A stretch of DNA of 63,959 nt, from contig NZ_RHHV01000029.1 of NCBI RefSeq assembly GCF_003710905.1, positions 1 through 63,959 on the forward strand, given 5' to 3'. Below the pieces are notes generated by a model that made no database searches, was not told the DNA's origin, and saw only the letters and a program-made list of their open reading frames with translations. The position numbers were made by a program, and so were the translations under genes. Numbering within the stretch: the stretch's first letter is position 1; each line of letters begins with the position of its first letter. Origin of the DNA: Brevibacillus parabrevis. Lineage in GTDB: Bacteria; Bacillota; Bacilli; Brevibacillales; Brevibacillaceae. Shown piece after piece: positions 51,598-61,032 of this stretch.

Positions 51598-52686
51598 TTA
51601 CAGTGCTCTTTCCAAGAGCTTCGGCTTCGCGAAAATCATTCGTCCCGCAGACGTTTGCAGTACACTGGTGACCAGTACATCCACGTCGTTGCCAATGTAT
51701 TCGCGTCCGCCTTCCACGACGATCATCGTGCCGTCATCGAGATACGCGACGCCCTGACCGTGCTCTTTTCCATCCTTGATGACCTGCACGTTCATTTCTT
51801 CCCCTGGCAAGACGACAGGCTTCACGGCATTCGCCAAATCGTTGATGTTCAATACAGCCACGCCTTGCAATTCGCATACTTTGTTCAGGTTGAAATCGTT
51901 GGTGACGACTTTCCCGTTCATGACCTTCGCCAGCTTGATCAGCTTGCTGTCCACTTCGGATACTTCTTCAAAGTCGCCTTCCCAGATTTGAACCTTGACC
52001 TTCATTTCCTTCTGAATCTTGTTGAGAATATCCAAGCCTCGACGGCCGCGATTTCGTTTCAGTACATCAGAAGAATCGGCAATGTGTTGCAGTTCCTCCA
52101 GGACAAAGCCCGGAATGACCAGTACGCCCTCCAAAAAGCCCGTACGGCAAATATCTGCAATGCGTCCGTCAATAATGACGCTCGTGTCCAAAATTTTGTG
52201 CTCGACATTTGTTGCTGTTGCAGCCTGTTCCTTTTTCTTATCCTTGCGTCCAATCGAGAAAACCGACATAATCTCGTCCCGCTTGCGAAATCCTACCTGA
52301 AAGCCCAGATAGCCAAGCAACCCGGAAACAACCAGCGGCAACAGATCACCTATTACCGGAAACGGAATTTTACTGATGGGCAGGAATAATAAAAAGGCAA
52401 CAATAAGACCACTAATCAACCCCATCGCTCCGAACATCACGTCAACAATCGGCATTTTGACGAGAGTCTCTTCTCCCCAGCGAACTACTTTCAAGACGTA
52501 GTCCAAAAGCCAATTAGCTAAAAAGAAGAACAGAATGGCACCAAGTACCGCCCCAATATATTGCGCTCCACCAACTACTCCAAAATTCAAAAGCGGGTTA
52601 AGCAGCGAAAACAGTTCGGCACCGTATTGGTAGCCCAAGCCACCGCCAACCAAGACAAAAAAGATTTTTCCTATGCGGCGTACCAT
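51598..52686 (-). CDS. PIN/TRAM-domain membrane protein (YacL type)
   Basis: 362 aa from the ATG at 52686 (AAGGAGGTG upstream; the extension to 52782 crosses that site). Four N-terminal membrane segments (about 5-150), then a PIN nuclease domain with the acidic residues in LDTSVIIDGRIADI and VVTNDFNLNKV, and a C-terminal TRAM domain (GQGVAYLDDGTMIVVE). Conserved next to disA and ispD in Bacillota; RNase activity is implied by the fold, substrate unknown. Confidence 0.92.
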   Translation of the reverse strand: MVRRIGKIFFVLVGGGLGYQYGAELFSLLNPLLNFGVVGGAQYIGAVLGAILFFFLANWLLDYVLKVVRWGEETLVKMPIVDVMFGAMGLISGLIVAFLLFLPISKIPFPVIGDLLPLVVSGLLGYLGFQVGFRKRDEIMSVFSIGRKDKKKEQAATATNVEHKILDTSVIIDGRIADICRTGFLEGVLVIPGFVLEELQHIADSSDVLKRNRGRRGLDILNKIQKEMKVKVQIWEGDFEEVSEVDSKLIKLAKVMNGKVVTNDFNLNKVCELQGVAVLNINDLANAVKPVVLPGEEMNVQVIKDGKEHGQGVAYLDDGTMIVVEGGREYIGNDVDVLVTSVLQTSAGRMIFAKPKLLERAL

Positions 52687-52780
52687 GCCTTCACCTCCTT
52701 TTATTAATATAGACAGAAGCCTTTGAGTAAAACCCTGTAACTTTCCAAATAGCGAAATTGCTTCATTGTCGCTTTCCCTC

Positions 52781-52810
52781 ACTATAGCAAAAATGATTTT
52801 ACCATGTCAA
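52781..52810 (-). promoter_or_regulatory. sigma-A promoter of yacL-ispD-ispF-gltX
   Basis: Perfect TTGACA (52805-52810), 18-bp spacer, TATAGT (52781-52786). A second possible pair, TTGACG with TTAAAA 17 bp later, lies just upstream, so promoters may be in tandem. These stand back to back with the plus-strand promoter at 52881-52910. Confidence 0.65.
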
Positions 52811-52880
52811 ATAGCCAAAAATTTTAACATAGTTGTCATTTTCCCGTCAACCTCAAACACCTGTTTCCTTCTCGGGCAAA

Positions 52881-52910
52881 TTGACAGCGACCAGACTCCC
52901 TTCTTATAAT
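52881..52910 (+). promoter_or_regulatory. consensus sigma-A promoter of the 52974 gene
   Basis: TTGACA (52881-52886), 18-bp spacer, TATAAT (52905-52910): both hexamers match consensus exactly. It should give a leader of about 55 nt. Confidence 0.8.
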
Positions 52911-52973
52911 GGCAGTAACACAATGAGCGAAAATTGTGACGATACGATCAGCCTAAAGCAGAGGTGAATTGAT

Positions 52974-53369
52974 ATGGACAAACGAAATGTAGACGACTTT
53001 CAAACGCAAGTATCAGAGCTTTTGATCCGACATCGAAGCGTACTGGACGTCATGTCCAAAGTTCAGGAGACGGCATCTCGCATCAATCGCTCCCTGACCA
53101 AAGCCATCACCGAATGCGGTTGTGTTGAAGTGGTAGCCAAAAAGCAAAGTTACGATTCCAGCAAAAACCTGGAGGAGAACAAGTCCCACCTGGACACTCA
53201 CTTTAACGGCCCACTATGCGAGCATTGTCGCGATGTAGTCACAGCAGAGCTTGGCAAAAATCTTTTTTACCTGACCGCCTTGTGCAACATCACAGACATC
53301 AAGCTGGAAGACGTCCTGCAAAAAGAGGCAAACCGGCTGAATACCCTGGGCGTGTTCAATCTTTCTTAA
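52974..53369 (+). CDS. Cys-containing helical protein, MazG-like C terminus
   Basis: 131 aa, monocistronic on the plus strand between minus-strand operons, with GAGGTG upstream of the ATG, a consensus promoter and its own terminator. The N-terminal half is helical (about 8-45); then ECGC (C48, C50) and CEHC (C82, C85) could form a metal site, with a fifth Cys at 104. The C-terminal part (ELGKNLFYLTALCNITDIKL, then EDVLQKEANR) resembles the second half of MazG-like NTP pyrophosphatases, but the acidic EExxD metal motif is degenerate (AELGK), so ordinary catalysis is doubtful. I vaguely recall relatives labelled DUF1573 in Paenibacillaceae; function unknown. Confidence 0.8.
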   Translation: MDKRNVDDFQTQVSELLIRHRSVLDVMSKVQETASRINRSLTKAITECGCVEVVAKKQSYDSSKNLEENKSHLDTHFNGPLCEHCRDVVTAELGKNLFYLTALCNITDIKLEDVLQKEANRLNTLGVFNLS

Positions 53370-53420
53370 CCCCACACTCGTATTACGAATGAACCCTACG
53401 AAAAGTTGCATACAAAAACG

Positions 53421-53450
53421 AAAAACCCGCACATCGAAGTGCGGGTTTTT
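53421..53450. terminator. bidirectional terminator, 52974 gene / pssA
   Basis: AAACCCGCAC / GTGCGGGTTT stem (53423-53448) with T6 on the plus side and A5 on the left, between two convergent genes. Confidence 0.92.
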
Positions 53451-53462
53451 TCATTGTCTGGC

Positions 53463-54191
53463 TTATTCAAATGGCACAGATTCTTCTTCTTTGTTTTTCC
53501 GCTTGCGTAATTTTTTGACGAGAAAGTCAACGTTTTTTTTTATTCCGTACAGGGCGTAAAAGGCAAGCGGCAAGAAGACGATCTTCGGAAACTGTTGCGG
53601 ATACTTGATCGCAACAACGACGACGATGGCGATAATAATGGGCGTAATCCAGTAAGCGGATTTTGGAATCCCGACCTTTTTGAAGTTGGGATACTTGACC
53701 TTCGATACCATGAGGAAGGCGAGGAGCAGCATGCTCACTGCAAGCAGTACCGGGTTGAAAACCTGGTGATAAAGCGCAAGAGTCGCCAGCACACCACCGG
53801 CAGCTGTGATTGGCAATCCGATGAAATATCCCGGAACCCCGGCCTGGACGTTGAATCTCGCCAGACGGAGCGCCCCACAGATCGGGAAGATGGCCGTAAT
53901 GAGAATCCCCAGCAGATCGAAGTGCTGAAGGACAACAACATACATGATGAAAGCCGGAGCTATCCCAAACGTAATGACGTCAGAAAGCGAATCGAGTTCC
54001 TTTCCAAACTCACTTTGCGCATTCAACATACGAGCGACGCGTCCATCCAACCCGTCGGCCAGCATGCCGATGATCACCGTGATCGCCGCATAATCGACGT
54101 AATGATCTCCTCGAAACGCAAGAATAATTGCCAAGACTCCCAGAAACAAGTTGCTTACGGTTAGCATGTTCGGCAACGATTTCACGAACAT
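53463..54191 (-). CDS. pssA: CDP-diacylglycerol-serine O-phosphatidyltransferase
   Basis: 242 aa membrane enzyme. CDP-alcohol phosphatidyltransferase signature D49-G50-x2-A53-R54-x8-G63-x3-D67-x3-D71 is complete, in the segment DGRVARMLNAQSEFGKELDS. About six to seven membrane helices; basic C-terminal tail (KKLRKRKNKEEE). The serine specificity is inferred from likeness to PssA type II. AGGAGGT before the ATG. The phosphatidylserine decarboxylase gene that often accompanies it is not adjacent. Confidence 0.88.
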   Translation of the reverse strand: MFVKSLPNMLTVSNLFLGVLAIILAFRGDHYVDYAAITVIIGMLADGLDGRVARMLNAQSEFGKELDSLSDVITFGIAPAFIMYVVVLQHFDLLGILITAIFPICGALRLARFNVQAGVPGYFIGLPITAAGGVLATLALYHQVFNPVLLAVSMLLLAFLMVSKVKYPNFKKVGIPKSAYWITPIIIAIVVVVAIKYPQQFPKIVFLPLAFYALYGIKKNVDFLVKKLRKRKNKEEESVPFE

Positions 54192-54309
54192 AGACTACCT
54201 CCTGATTTCTTTTGCATGAGGAGACAGTGTATCCTGTCAAGCTGACTTTCGCTTTCAAGTCCCCTGGGCAAATGTTGAATAACAAATAATGCCTTTATCC
54301 TATTCTACT

Positions 54310-55386
54310 TTAAATGTGCCTGTCAATGAACACTTGTTCCTGAATCCGTTTCAGACCCTCTTTGATCGCCCTGGCCCGCACCTCTCCAATCCCCTCTACT
54401 TCGTCTAATTCCTGAATCGTTGCCATCATAATTCTGGGCAAATAATGGAAATGTGCGACGAGGTTTGTGATGATAGAAATTGGCAATCTGGGGATTTTGT
54501 ACAAAATTCTGTAGCCCCTGGGCGACACCGACTCCTCCAGCATGCTGGCGCTTGCCGAAAATCCGAGAACGCGCAGGAAAGACCCCAACTCCAGCACTTC
54601 CTCCGAGCTTAGCTTTTTCATTTCGCCCAGTACAAGCTCAGGAGCGTAAGACGAATCTTTGGCGTAATCGCGAATAAGCATGTGCGCTTCTTCGCCAATA
54701 TTCGACACAAGCTCCTCCAATTGCATGCTGACAAGTCTGCCTTCGACACCAAGTTCACATATGTACTTGGAAACTTCCGTCTTGATCCGAAGCACCATCT
54801 CGATCCGCTGCAGCACAGAAGCAACTTCATGCAGGGTGACCAGTTCCTCAAATTCCAGAGCGCCCAGGTTGGTCATCGTCTGATCCAGCACGGCCTTGTA
54901 TTTTTCCAGGGTGGACACAGCCTGATTGGCCTTGGCTAAAATGACGCTGATTTCATTCAGCACATAGCGGAAATTCCCTTGATACAACGTGATGACATTG
55001 CGTCGTTGCGATATGGCGATGACCAGGTAGTTGGTGTGGATGGCCGTTCGTTGCGCCGTCCGATGTCGCGTCCCTGTCTCGCTGGTATGGATGGATGCCG
55101 GCGGGAACAGTTGCGTATTGGCGTACAAAATTCGCTTGGCGTCTTCACTTACTATAATCGCCCCATCCATCTTCGCCAATTCATACAAATGGGCAGGAGA
55201 AAAATCGCAATTGATGGAAAAACCGCCATCGACGATTTGCTTCATTTCCGGTCCGTAACCGACGACGATCAGGCCGCCGGTTTTTGCGCGCAAAACATTT
55301 TCCAGCCCTTCACGAAGCTGCGTTCCGGGTGCGACCAAACGAAGCACATCGCCGAACAGCGGAGTTCTTTTGGTGTTCTCCTGCAT
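54310..55386 (-). CDS. disA: DNA integrity scanning diadenylate cyclase DisA
   Basis: 358 aa. DAC domain with DGA (74-76) and RHR (107-109), the catalytic signatures for making c-di-AMP from two ATP; then a helical spine and a C-terminal HhH DNA-binding domain (LDEVEGIGEVRARAIKEGL). Scans DNA for lesions and delays sporulation when damage is found. Starts 9 bp after radA; in B. subtilis RadA interacts functionally with DisA. Confidence 0.97.
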   Translation of the reverse strand: MQENTKRTPLFGDVLRLVAPGTQLREGLENVLRAKTGGLIVVGYGPEMKQIVDGGFSINCDFSPAHLYELAKMDGAIIVSEDAKRILYANTQLFPPASIHTSETGTRHRTAQRTAIHTNYLVIAISQRRNVITLYQGNFRYVLNEISVILAKANQAVSTLEKYKAVLDQTMTNLGALEFEELVTLHEVASVLQRIEMVLRIKTEVSKYICELGVEGRLVSMQLEELVSNIGEEAHMLIRDYAKDSSYAPELVLGEMKKLSSEEVLELGSFLRVLGFSASASMLEESVSPRGYRILYKIPRLPISIITNLVAHFHYLPRIMMATIQELDEVEGIGEVRARAIKEGLKRIQEQVFIDRHI

Positions 55387-55395
55387 ATCCCGCCC

Positions 55396-56763
55396 TTACC
55401 TCCTTATCACCTCGTTCAAAGCATCTGCGATATTGCTGACCCCGATCACCTGAATATCGTCAGGAGCATCCAGGCCGCGAATATTTTTCTCCGGGATGAT
55501 TACGCGTTTGAAGCCGAGCTTATGCGCTTCCCGCACGCGCTGTTCGATGCGCGATACGCCACGCACCTCTCCCGTCAGACCGATTTCCCCGATCACCACG
55601 TCATGCGGATTCGTGGCGTGGTCGCGGAAGCTGCTGGCAATGCTGACCGCGATCGCCAAGTCGACAGCAGGCTCATCCAAGCGGACGCCCCCTGCGACAT
55701 TGACATACGCGTCCTGATTTTGCAGCATCATCCCCATGCGCTTTTCCAAAACAGCCATGATCATCGCCACACGCTGATGGTCGACGCCTGTAGCCATTCT
55801 GCGCGGCGTAACGAAGCTGGTTGGGGCTACGAGTGCCTGAAGCTCGACCAGGACGGGACGAGTGCCCTCCATGCTCGCTACGACGGTGGAGCCTGCCACG
55901 CCAAAAGGACGTTCGGCCAGAAAAATTTCCGAAGGGTTTGCCACCTCTTCCAGACCGCGATCTTTCATCTCGAAAATGCCGATCTCGTTTGTCGAACCGA
56001 ATCGATTTTTGACAGCACGCAGGATTCGGAACGTATTGTGGCGCTCGCCCTCAAAATAAAGGACCGCGTCCACCATATGCTCAAGCATGCGCGGACCTGC
56101 AATCGAACCTTCTTTGGTCACGTGGCCGACAATAAAGGTTCCGATCCCTTTGCCTTTGGCGATGCGCATCAGTTGAGCGGTAGCCTCACGCACCTGTGCG
56201 ACACTTCCGGCTGCGGATTGAACCGTAGGATGGAAGACTGTCTGGATCGAGTCAATGATCAATACGTGAGGGTCTACTTGATTAATATGCTGCTCGATCA
56301 AATCCAAATCATTTTCTGCCAACACAAACATCGGGGGGGTTTGCATATGCAGGCGATCAGCGCGAAGCTTGATTTGTTTTGCCGACTCCTCGCCTGATAC
56401 GTACAGCACTTTGGCCCCTTTATGAGCCAAGGCAAAAGAGGTCTGCAACAGCAATGTAGATTTCCCGATACCCGGATCGCCGCCGACCAGTATAAGGGAG
56501 CCTGGTACCAGCCCGCCGCCGAGAACACGGTTCAACTCTCCGATCGTCGTGTCCATGCGCGGTTCTTCTGCACTGGCGACCTGCGTCAAAGGAATAGCCG
56601 CCTGACGCGTACCGCCGCTGATTCCTTCATGACGAGGGGCTGCTTTCACTGTCACTTCCTCGACCAACGTGTTCCAACTGCCGCAGCCAGGGCATTTTCC
56701 CATCCACTTAGGCGATTCATAGCCACATTCTTGACACGCGTATTTCGTTTTATACTTTGACAT
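55396..56763 (-). CDS. radA: DNA repair protein RadA
   Basis: 455 aa from the ATG at 56763 (MSKYKTKYACQECGYESPKW), GAGGGTG upstream. Zinc finger C10, C13, C24, C27; RecA-like domain with Walker A GGDPGIGKST, the RadA-specific KNRFGSTNEIG, and a C-terminal Lon-like domain (DEPAVDLAIAVSIASSF). Branch-migration helicase in recombination repair. Between clpC and disA as in B. subtilis. Confidence 0.97.
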   Translation of the reverse strand: MSKYKTKYACQECGYESPKWMGKCPGCGSWNTLVEEVTVKAAPRHEGISGGTRQAAIPLTQVASAEEPRMDTTIGELNRVLGGGLVPGSLILVGGDPGIGKSTLLLQTSFALAHKGAKVLYVSGEESAKQIKLRADRLHMQTPPMFVLAENDLDLIEQHINQVDPHVLIIDSIQTVFHPTVQSAAGSVAQVREATAQLMRIAKGKGIGTFIVGHVTKEGSIAGPRMLEHMVDAVLYFEGERHNTFRILRAVKNRFGSTNEIGIFEMKDRGLEEVANPSEIFLAERPFGVAGSTVVASMEGTRPVLVELQALVAPTSFVTPRRMATGVDHQRVAMIMAVLEKRMGMMLQNQDAYVNVAGGVRLDEPAVDLAIAVSIASSFRDHATNPHDVVIGEIGLTGEVRGVSRIEQRVREAHKLGFKRVIIPEKNIRGLDAPDDIQVIGVSNIADALNEVIRR

Positions 56764-56814
56764 AATCGCACCCTCACTTGGAATTTCTTTTCTACTTTTA
56801 TCATAGTTACGCAT

Positions 56815-56851
56815 TGAAAAAAAGAATACCTCCCAGAACAGGAGGCATTCT
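56815..56851 (-). terminator. terminator after clpC
   Basis: AGAATGCCTCC / GGGAGGTATTCT stem (56823-56851) followed by T8 on the minus strand. Separates the CtsR operon from radA-disA. Confidence 0.93.
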
Positions 56852-56865
56852 CTGCTATTTTGTGC

Positions 56866-59316
56866 TTACGATTTAGTTTTTTCCAGTCGCTTGACAACCA
56901 GCTTGCCATCTTCGGCTTCGATGTTGACCGTATCGCCTTTGCTGATGTTGCCTTTGAGCAGTTCTTCCGACAAATTGTCTTCGATATGGCGCTGGATGGC
57001 ACGACGCAACGGACGCGCACCGTATGCCGGGTCGAAGCCCTCTTTTGCCAGCAGCTTTTTGGCTTCCTCGGTCAGTTGGAAGTCGATGCTCTGCTCTTTC
57101 AAACGCTTGCGCAGCTCGTCGGTCATCAAGGACACGATTTGCTCGATGTGCTCCTGCTCCAGGGAGTGGAACACGATCACTTCATCAATACGGTTCAGAA
57201 ATTCAGGGCGGAAGCTCTTTTTCAGCTCATCCATGACTTTGTCTTTCATATCCTGATATTTCTTCTCGGTGTCGTTGGTAGTGAAACCGAGTGTCGTATT
57301 TTTCTTGATCATGCTTGCACCTACGTTGGAGGTCATGATCACGACGGTGTTGCGGAAGTCTACTGTGCGTCCTTTGGAATCAGTCAATCGGCCGTCATCC
57401 AGCACCTGGAGCAAAATGTTGAATACATCCGGGTGCGCTTTTTCGATCTCATCCAGCAGGATGACCGAGTAAGGCTTGCGCCGCACTTTTTCCGTCAGCT
57501 GACCGCCTTCGTCAAAGCCTACATACCCTGGAGGAGCCCCTACGAGACGTGCTGTAGAGTGTTTTTCCATGTACTCGGACATGTCGACGCGGATCATGGC
57601 GTCTTCATCTCCAAACAGTGTCTCAGCTACAGCGCGAGCGAGTTCGGTTTTCCCTACACCTGTAGGGCCGAGGAAAATAAACGAACCGATTGGACGTTTC
57701 GGGTCCTTCAAGCCAGCGCGGGCACGGCGGATCGCTCGGGAAATCGATTTGACCGCTTCGTCCTGGCCGATAACACGGTCGTGCAAAATATCTTCCATTT
57801 TCAACAGGCGCTCTGTTTCTTCTTCCTTCAGCTTCAACACCGGAATACCAGTCCAGCTGGCTACCACAGTGGCGATGTCCTCAGGAGTTACTTCCATGTT
57901 CAACTGGCCTTGACGCTCTTTCCAGTCTTTTTTCGTTTTGTCGAGTTCCTCGCGCAGCTTCTGCTCCTGATCACGGAGTGCAGCTGCCTCTTCAAACTCC
58001 TGCGATTGCACGGCAGCGTCTTTTTCCTTGCGCACTTCTTCCAGACGCCCTTCCAGCTCCTTGAGGTTAGGCGGGACGGTGAACGATTGCAAGCGCACTT
58101 TGGAAGCCGCCTCATCGACGAGGTCGATTGCTTTGTCAGGGAGGAAACGATCGGTAATATAACGGTCAGACAGCTTCACTGCCTGCTCGATAGCTTCGTC
58201 GGTAATTTTCACACGGTGGTGGGCTTCGTAACGGTCGCGCAAGCCGTGCAGGATGCGAATCGCGTCCTCGGCAGTCGGCTCATCCACCTGAATCGGTTGG
58301 AAGCGACGCTCCAGCGCGGCGTCTTTTTCGATGTACTTGCGGTATTCGTCCAGGGTGGTTGCCCCTACGCACTGGAGTTCACCGCGAGCCAGCGCCGGCT
58401 TGAGGATGTTGGAAGCGTCGATTGCGCCTTCCGCTCCGCCAGCCCCGATCAGCGTGTGCAGCTCATCGATAAACAGGATGATGTTTCCTGCCTGGCGAAT
58501 TTCGTCCATGATTTTTTTCAGGCGGTCTTCAAACTCACCGCGATATTTGGTTCCCGCCACTACTGTTCCCATATCCAGCGTCATGACGCGCTTGTCGCGG
58601 AGAGTTTCGGGAATCTCGTTGTTCACGATTTTTTGAGCCAGACCTTCTGCAATGGCCGTTTTCCCCACACCAGGCTCCCCGATCAAGACAGGGTTGTTCT
58701 TGGTGCGTCTGCTAAGTACCTGAATCACACGCTCGATTTCTTTTTGGCGGCCAATGACAGGATCGAGCCCGCCATCGCGTGCAATCGCAGTCAAGTCCCG
58801 TGCCAGACCGTCCAGAGTAGGCGTATTCGCTGCCGGATTGCCGCCGGAAGGCTGATGCGACGCCATCATTTCGGAGCTTCCCAGCAATTGCAGCACCTGC
58901 TGGCGCGCCTTGTTCAGACTGACTCCCAAGTTGTTCATGATTCTCGCAGCGATGCCTTCGCCTTCGCGGATCAGGCCGAGCAAAATGTGCTCTGTTCCTA
59001 CGTAAGTATGGCCGAGCTTGCGCGCTTCATCCATGGACAGTTCAATTACTTTTTTCGCACGAGGTGTATAGTTTGGGGTGTAATTACTACCGGACTGCTC
59101 TGTTCCCCGTCCGATCAACGACTCCACTTCGCTCTGGATTTTATCGAGACCAAGCCCGAGCGATTGCAATGCCTTGGCAGCAATACCCTCGCCTTCCCGA
59201 ATCAGTCCCAGCAGTACATGCTCAGTCCCAATATCCTTGTGGCCGAGACGCACCGCCTCTTCCAGGGCAAGCGCCAGTACCTTTTGTGCTCGTTCTGTAA
59301 AACGTCCAAACATCAT
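56866..59316 (-). CDS. clpC: ATP-dependent Clp protease ATPase subunit ClpC
   Basis: 816 aa from the ATG at 59316 (MMFGRFTERAQKVLALALEE), CGGAGGTG upstream. Two N-terminal Clp repeats, AAA-1 with Walker A GEPGVGKTA, the coiled M-domain with a UVR-like stretch (AAVQSQEFEEAAALRDQEQ), AAA-2 with Walker A GPTGVGKTE, and the LGF-type loop region for ClpP docking. Unfolds substrates, including arginine-phosphorylated proteins marked by McsB, for ClpP. clpP itself is not in the window. Confidence 0.98.
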   Translation of the reverse strand: MMFGRFTERAQKVLALALEEAVRLGHKDIGTEHVLLGLIREGEGIAAKALQSLGLGLDKIQSEVESLIGRGTEQSGSNYTPNYTPRAKKVIELSMDEARKLGHTYVGTEHILLGLIREGEGIAARIMNNLGVSLNKARQQVLQLLGSSEMMASHQPSGGNPAANTPTLDGLARDLTAIARDGGLDPVIGRQKEIERVIQVLSRRTKNNPVLIGEPGVGKTAIAEGLAQKIVNNEIPETLRDKRVMTLDMGTVVAGTKYRGEFEDRLKKIMDEIRQAGNIILFIDELHTLIGAGGAEGAIDASNILKPALARGELQCVGATTLDEYRKYIEKDAALERRFQPIQVDEPTAEDAIRILHGLRDRYEAHHRVKITDEAIEQAVKLSDRYITDRFLPDKAIDLVDEAASKVRLQSFTVPPNLKELEGRLEEVRKEKDAAVQSQEFEEAAALRDQEQKLREELDKTKKDWKERQGQLNMEVTPEDIATVVASWTGIPVLKLKEEETERLLKMEDILHDRVIGQDEAVKSISRAIRRARAGLKDPKRPIGSFIFLGPTGVGKTELARAVAETLFGDEDAMIRVDMSEYMEKHSTARLVGAPPGYVGFDEGGQLTEKVRRKPYSVILLDEIEKAHPDVFNILLQVLDDGRLTDSKGRTVDFRNTVVIMTSNVGASMIKKNTTLGFTTNDTEKKYQDMKDKVMDELKKSFRPEFLNRIDEVIVFHSLEQEHIEQIVSLMTDELRKRLKEQSIDFQLTEEAKKLLAKEGFDPAYGARPLRRAIQRHIEDNLSEELLKGNISKGDTVNIEAEDGKLVVKRLEKTKS

Positions 59317-59389
59317 ATCGTACACCTCCGTGTAACCATGTTTTTTCTCTATAGGTTAACTGCTGTGATGCCTTATGTCTGAGAAACAA

Positions 59390-60460
59390 TCAAGCTGAGC
59401 CCGTCGTACTGAGCCTCTCCCGAATCAGCCGAGCCCTTCTCTCGTCCCGCTGGTCTGGCGTCAACTTTTGCCCTGCATGCTGCTGCAAGAAGCCAGGCTG
59501 GGTTGTTACCAACAGCTCGTTCATCACCAGTGGCGATACTCCCGAGATAATGCCCAGGTCAATGCCAAGGCGCACATCGGAGAGGCGTTGAGCTGCTTCC
59601 TTGGACTCCACAGTGCGTGCATACATCAAGATGCCGTAGGAACGGAAGATGCGGTCTTCCAAAGATATGCGTGTATGCTCCAGCAAATAAGTACGGGCAA
59701 CGCGTTCTTGCTCGATAATTTGTCTGGCTACGCCATACAGGTTGGAGAGAATATCGCTTTCCGACATCCCGAGCGTGACTTGGTTGGACAGCTGAAACAG
59801 GTTTCCTAGTGCTTCGCTGCCTTCCCCGTAAATTCCTCTAACGACGAGGCCAACCTGATTGATGGCCTGCAAAATTCTGCTGATTTGCTGCGTCATCACC
59901 AGTGCTGGCAGATGCAGCATGACGGAAGCCCGGATGCCTGTGCCGACGTTGGTCGGACAGCTTGTAAGGTAGCCTCTCGTCTCGTCGAACGCGAAGTTTA
60001 AATTTTTCTCGAAAACATCATCTATTTTTGTTCCTATTTCCCATGCTTCGTTCAGGCGAAACCCCGGCAGCAGCACCTGGATTCGAATATGATCCTCTTC
60101 GTTTACCATGATGCTGACCGACTCGTCAGGACTCAACAGCACAGCACCTTTTCGCGATTCCTCCGCCAAGTGAGGGCTAATCAGATGCTTCTCCACCAGC
60201 ACCCGCTTTTCCAACGGGTTGATCTGGTCCATGTTGAGGACTTGAAGCTGCTGGAGCTTGCGCATGGCCTCCGATTCGCTCACTTCCGTCACCTTTCTGA
60301 CGACTTCTTCCCCTTGCGAGTCTGTCGCCAGTAACGGAAAAGGGTGCTGGCGCAGGTTTCGGGCGATGCGCAGCCGTGTGCTGATGACGATATCGGAATC
60401 AGGACCTTCTCCTTTCATCCAATTGCTCCACGGGTTTTGCATAAACTGCTGTTGTGACAT
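59390..60460 (-). CDS. mcsB: protein arginine kinase McsB
   Basis: 356 aa. Related to phosphagen kinases: SDIVISTRLRIARNLRQHPF near the N terminus and the nucleotide-site CPTNVGTGIRASVMLHLP with the reactive Cys. Phosphorylates arginine in CtsR and misfolded proteins, marking them for ClpCP. GGGGAGGT before the ATG. Acts with McsA, encoded just upstream. Confidence 0.98.
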   Translation of the reverse strand: MSQQQFMQNPWSNWMKGEGPDSDIVISTRLRIARNLRQHPFPLLATDSQGEEVVRKVTEVSESEAMRKLQQLQVLNMDQINPLEKRVLVEKHLISPHLAEESRKGAVLLSPDESVSIMVNEEDHIRIQVLLPGFRLNEAWEIGTKIDDVFEKNLNFAFDETRGYLTSCPTNVGTGIRASVMLHLPALVMTQQISRILQAINQVGLVVRGIYGEGSEALGNLFQLSNQVTLGMSESDILSNLYGVARQIIEQERVARTYLLEHTRISLEDRIFRSYGILMYARTVESKEAAQRLSDVRLGIDLGIISGVSPLVMNELLVTTQPGFLQQHAGQKLTPDQRDERRARLIRERLSTTGSA

Positions 60461-60480
60461 GACCAGCTTACCTCCCCTTG

Positions 60481-60999
60481 TTACGATTGAGCGATTTTTT
60501 GTTCCAGCGCACGTATCCGGTCACGCATCTCTGCCGCTTTTTCAAACTCTTCACTGGCGACATGGTTTTGCAACGCACGCTTTAGTTGTTCCAGCTCTTT
60601 GCGGATTTTCAACTGTCCGCCTGTGCGCTCCGGAACCTTGCCGCTATGCTGCGTATTGCCATGGATACGGCGGAACAACGGATCGAGTCGATCGCCCAGG
60701 AAGGTGTAGCAATCGCTGCAACCGAAGCGGCCGCTTTTGCTGAACTGGGCATACGTGAGTCCGCAAGTTTCGCAACGGAGCGGCTTACTGGTGGCAGGCT
60801 CGCGTCCGTTTTTTTGCATGGGGTCAAATTTTAACAGTCCTGAAAGGAGATTGTTGATGCTGAAATTGTGAAATCCGGTAAAGACGTCCCCTTTTTCGGA
60901 AGCGCATTGCTCACAAATATGGTATTCGGTTTTCTCGCCGTTGACGATTTTCGTCAAGTGCAGTGTCGCCGGTCGTTTTCCGCATTCCTCACAGTTCAT
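60481..60999 (-). CDS. mcsA: McsB activator McsA
   Basis: 172 aa. Zinc-binding Cys pairs CEECG and CEQC in the first third, CETCG and CSDC in the middle, then a UVR motif (LEQLKRALQNHVASEEFEKA). Activates the McsB kinase and links it to ClpC. Second gene of the CtsR operon, 33 bp after ctsR. Confidence 0.97.
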   Translation of the reverse strand: MNCEECGKRPATLHLTKIVNGEKTEYHICEQCASEKGDVFTGFHNFSINNLLSGLLKFDPMQKNGREPATSKPLRCETCGLTYAQFSKSGRFGCSDCYTFLGDRLDPLFRRIHGNTQHSGKVPERTGGQLKIRKELEQLKRALQNHVASEEFEKAAEMRDRIRALEQKIAQS

Positions 61000-61032
61000 T
61001 ACATCCTACCCCCTAACACATACATGCTTCGT

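Noticed and set aside
56860..59382. An 840-codon plus-strand frame opposite clpC
   Set aside because: Antisense shadow of clpC with low-complexity, Phe/His/Gln-rich composition; no start signal.
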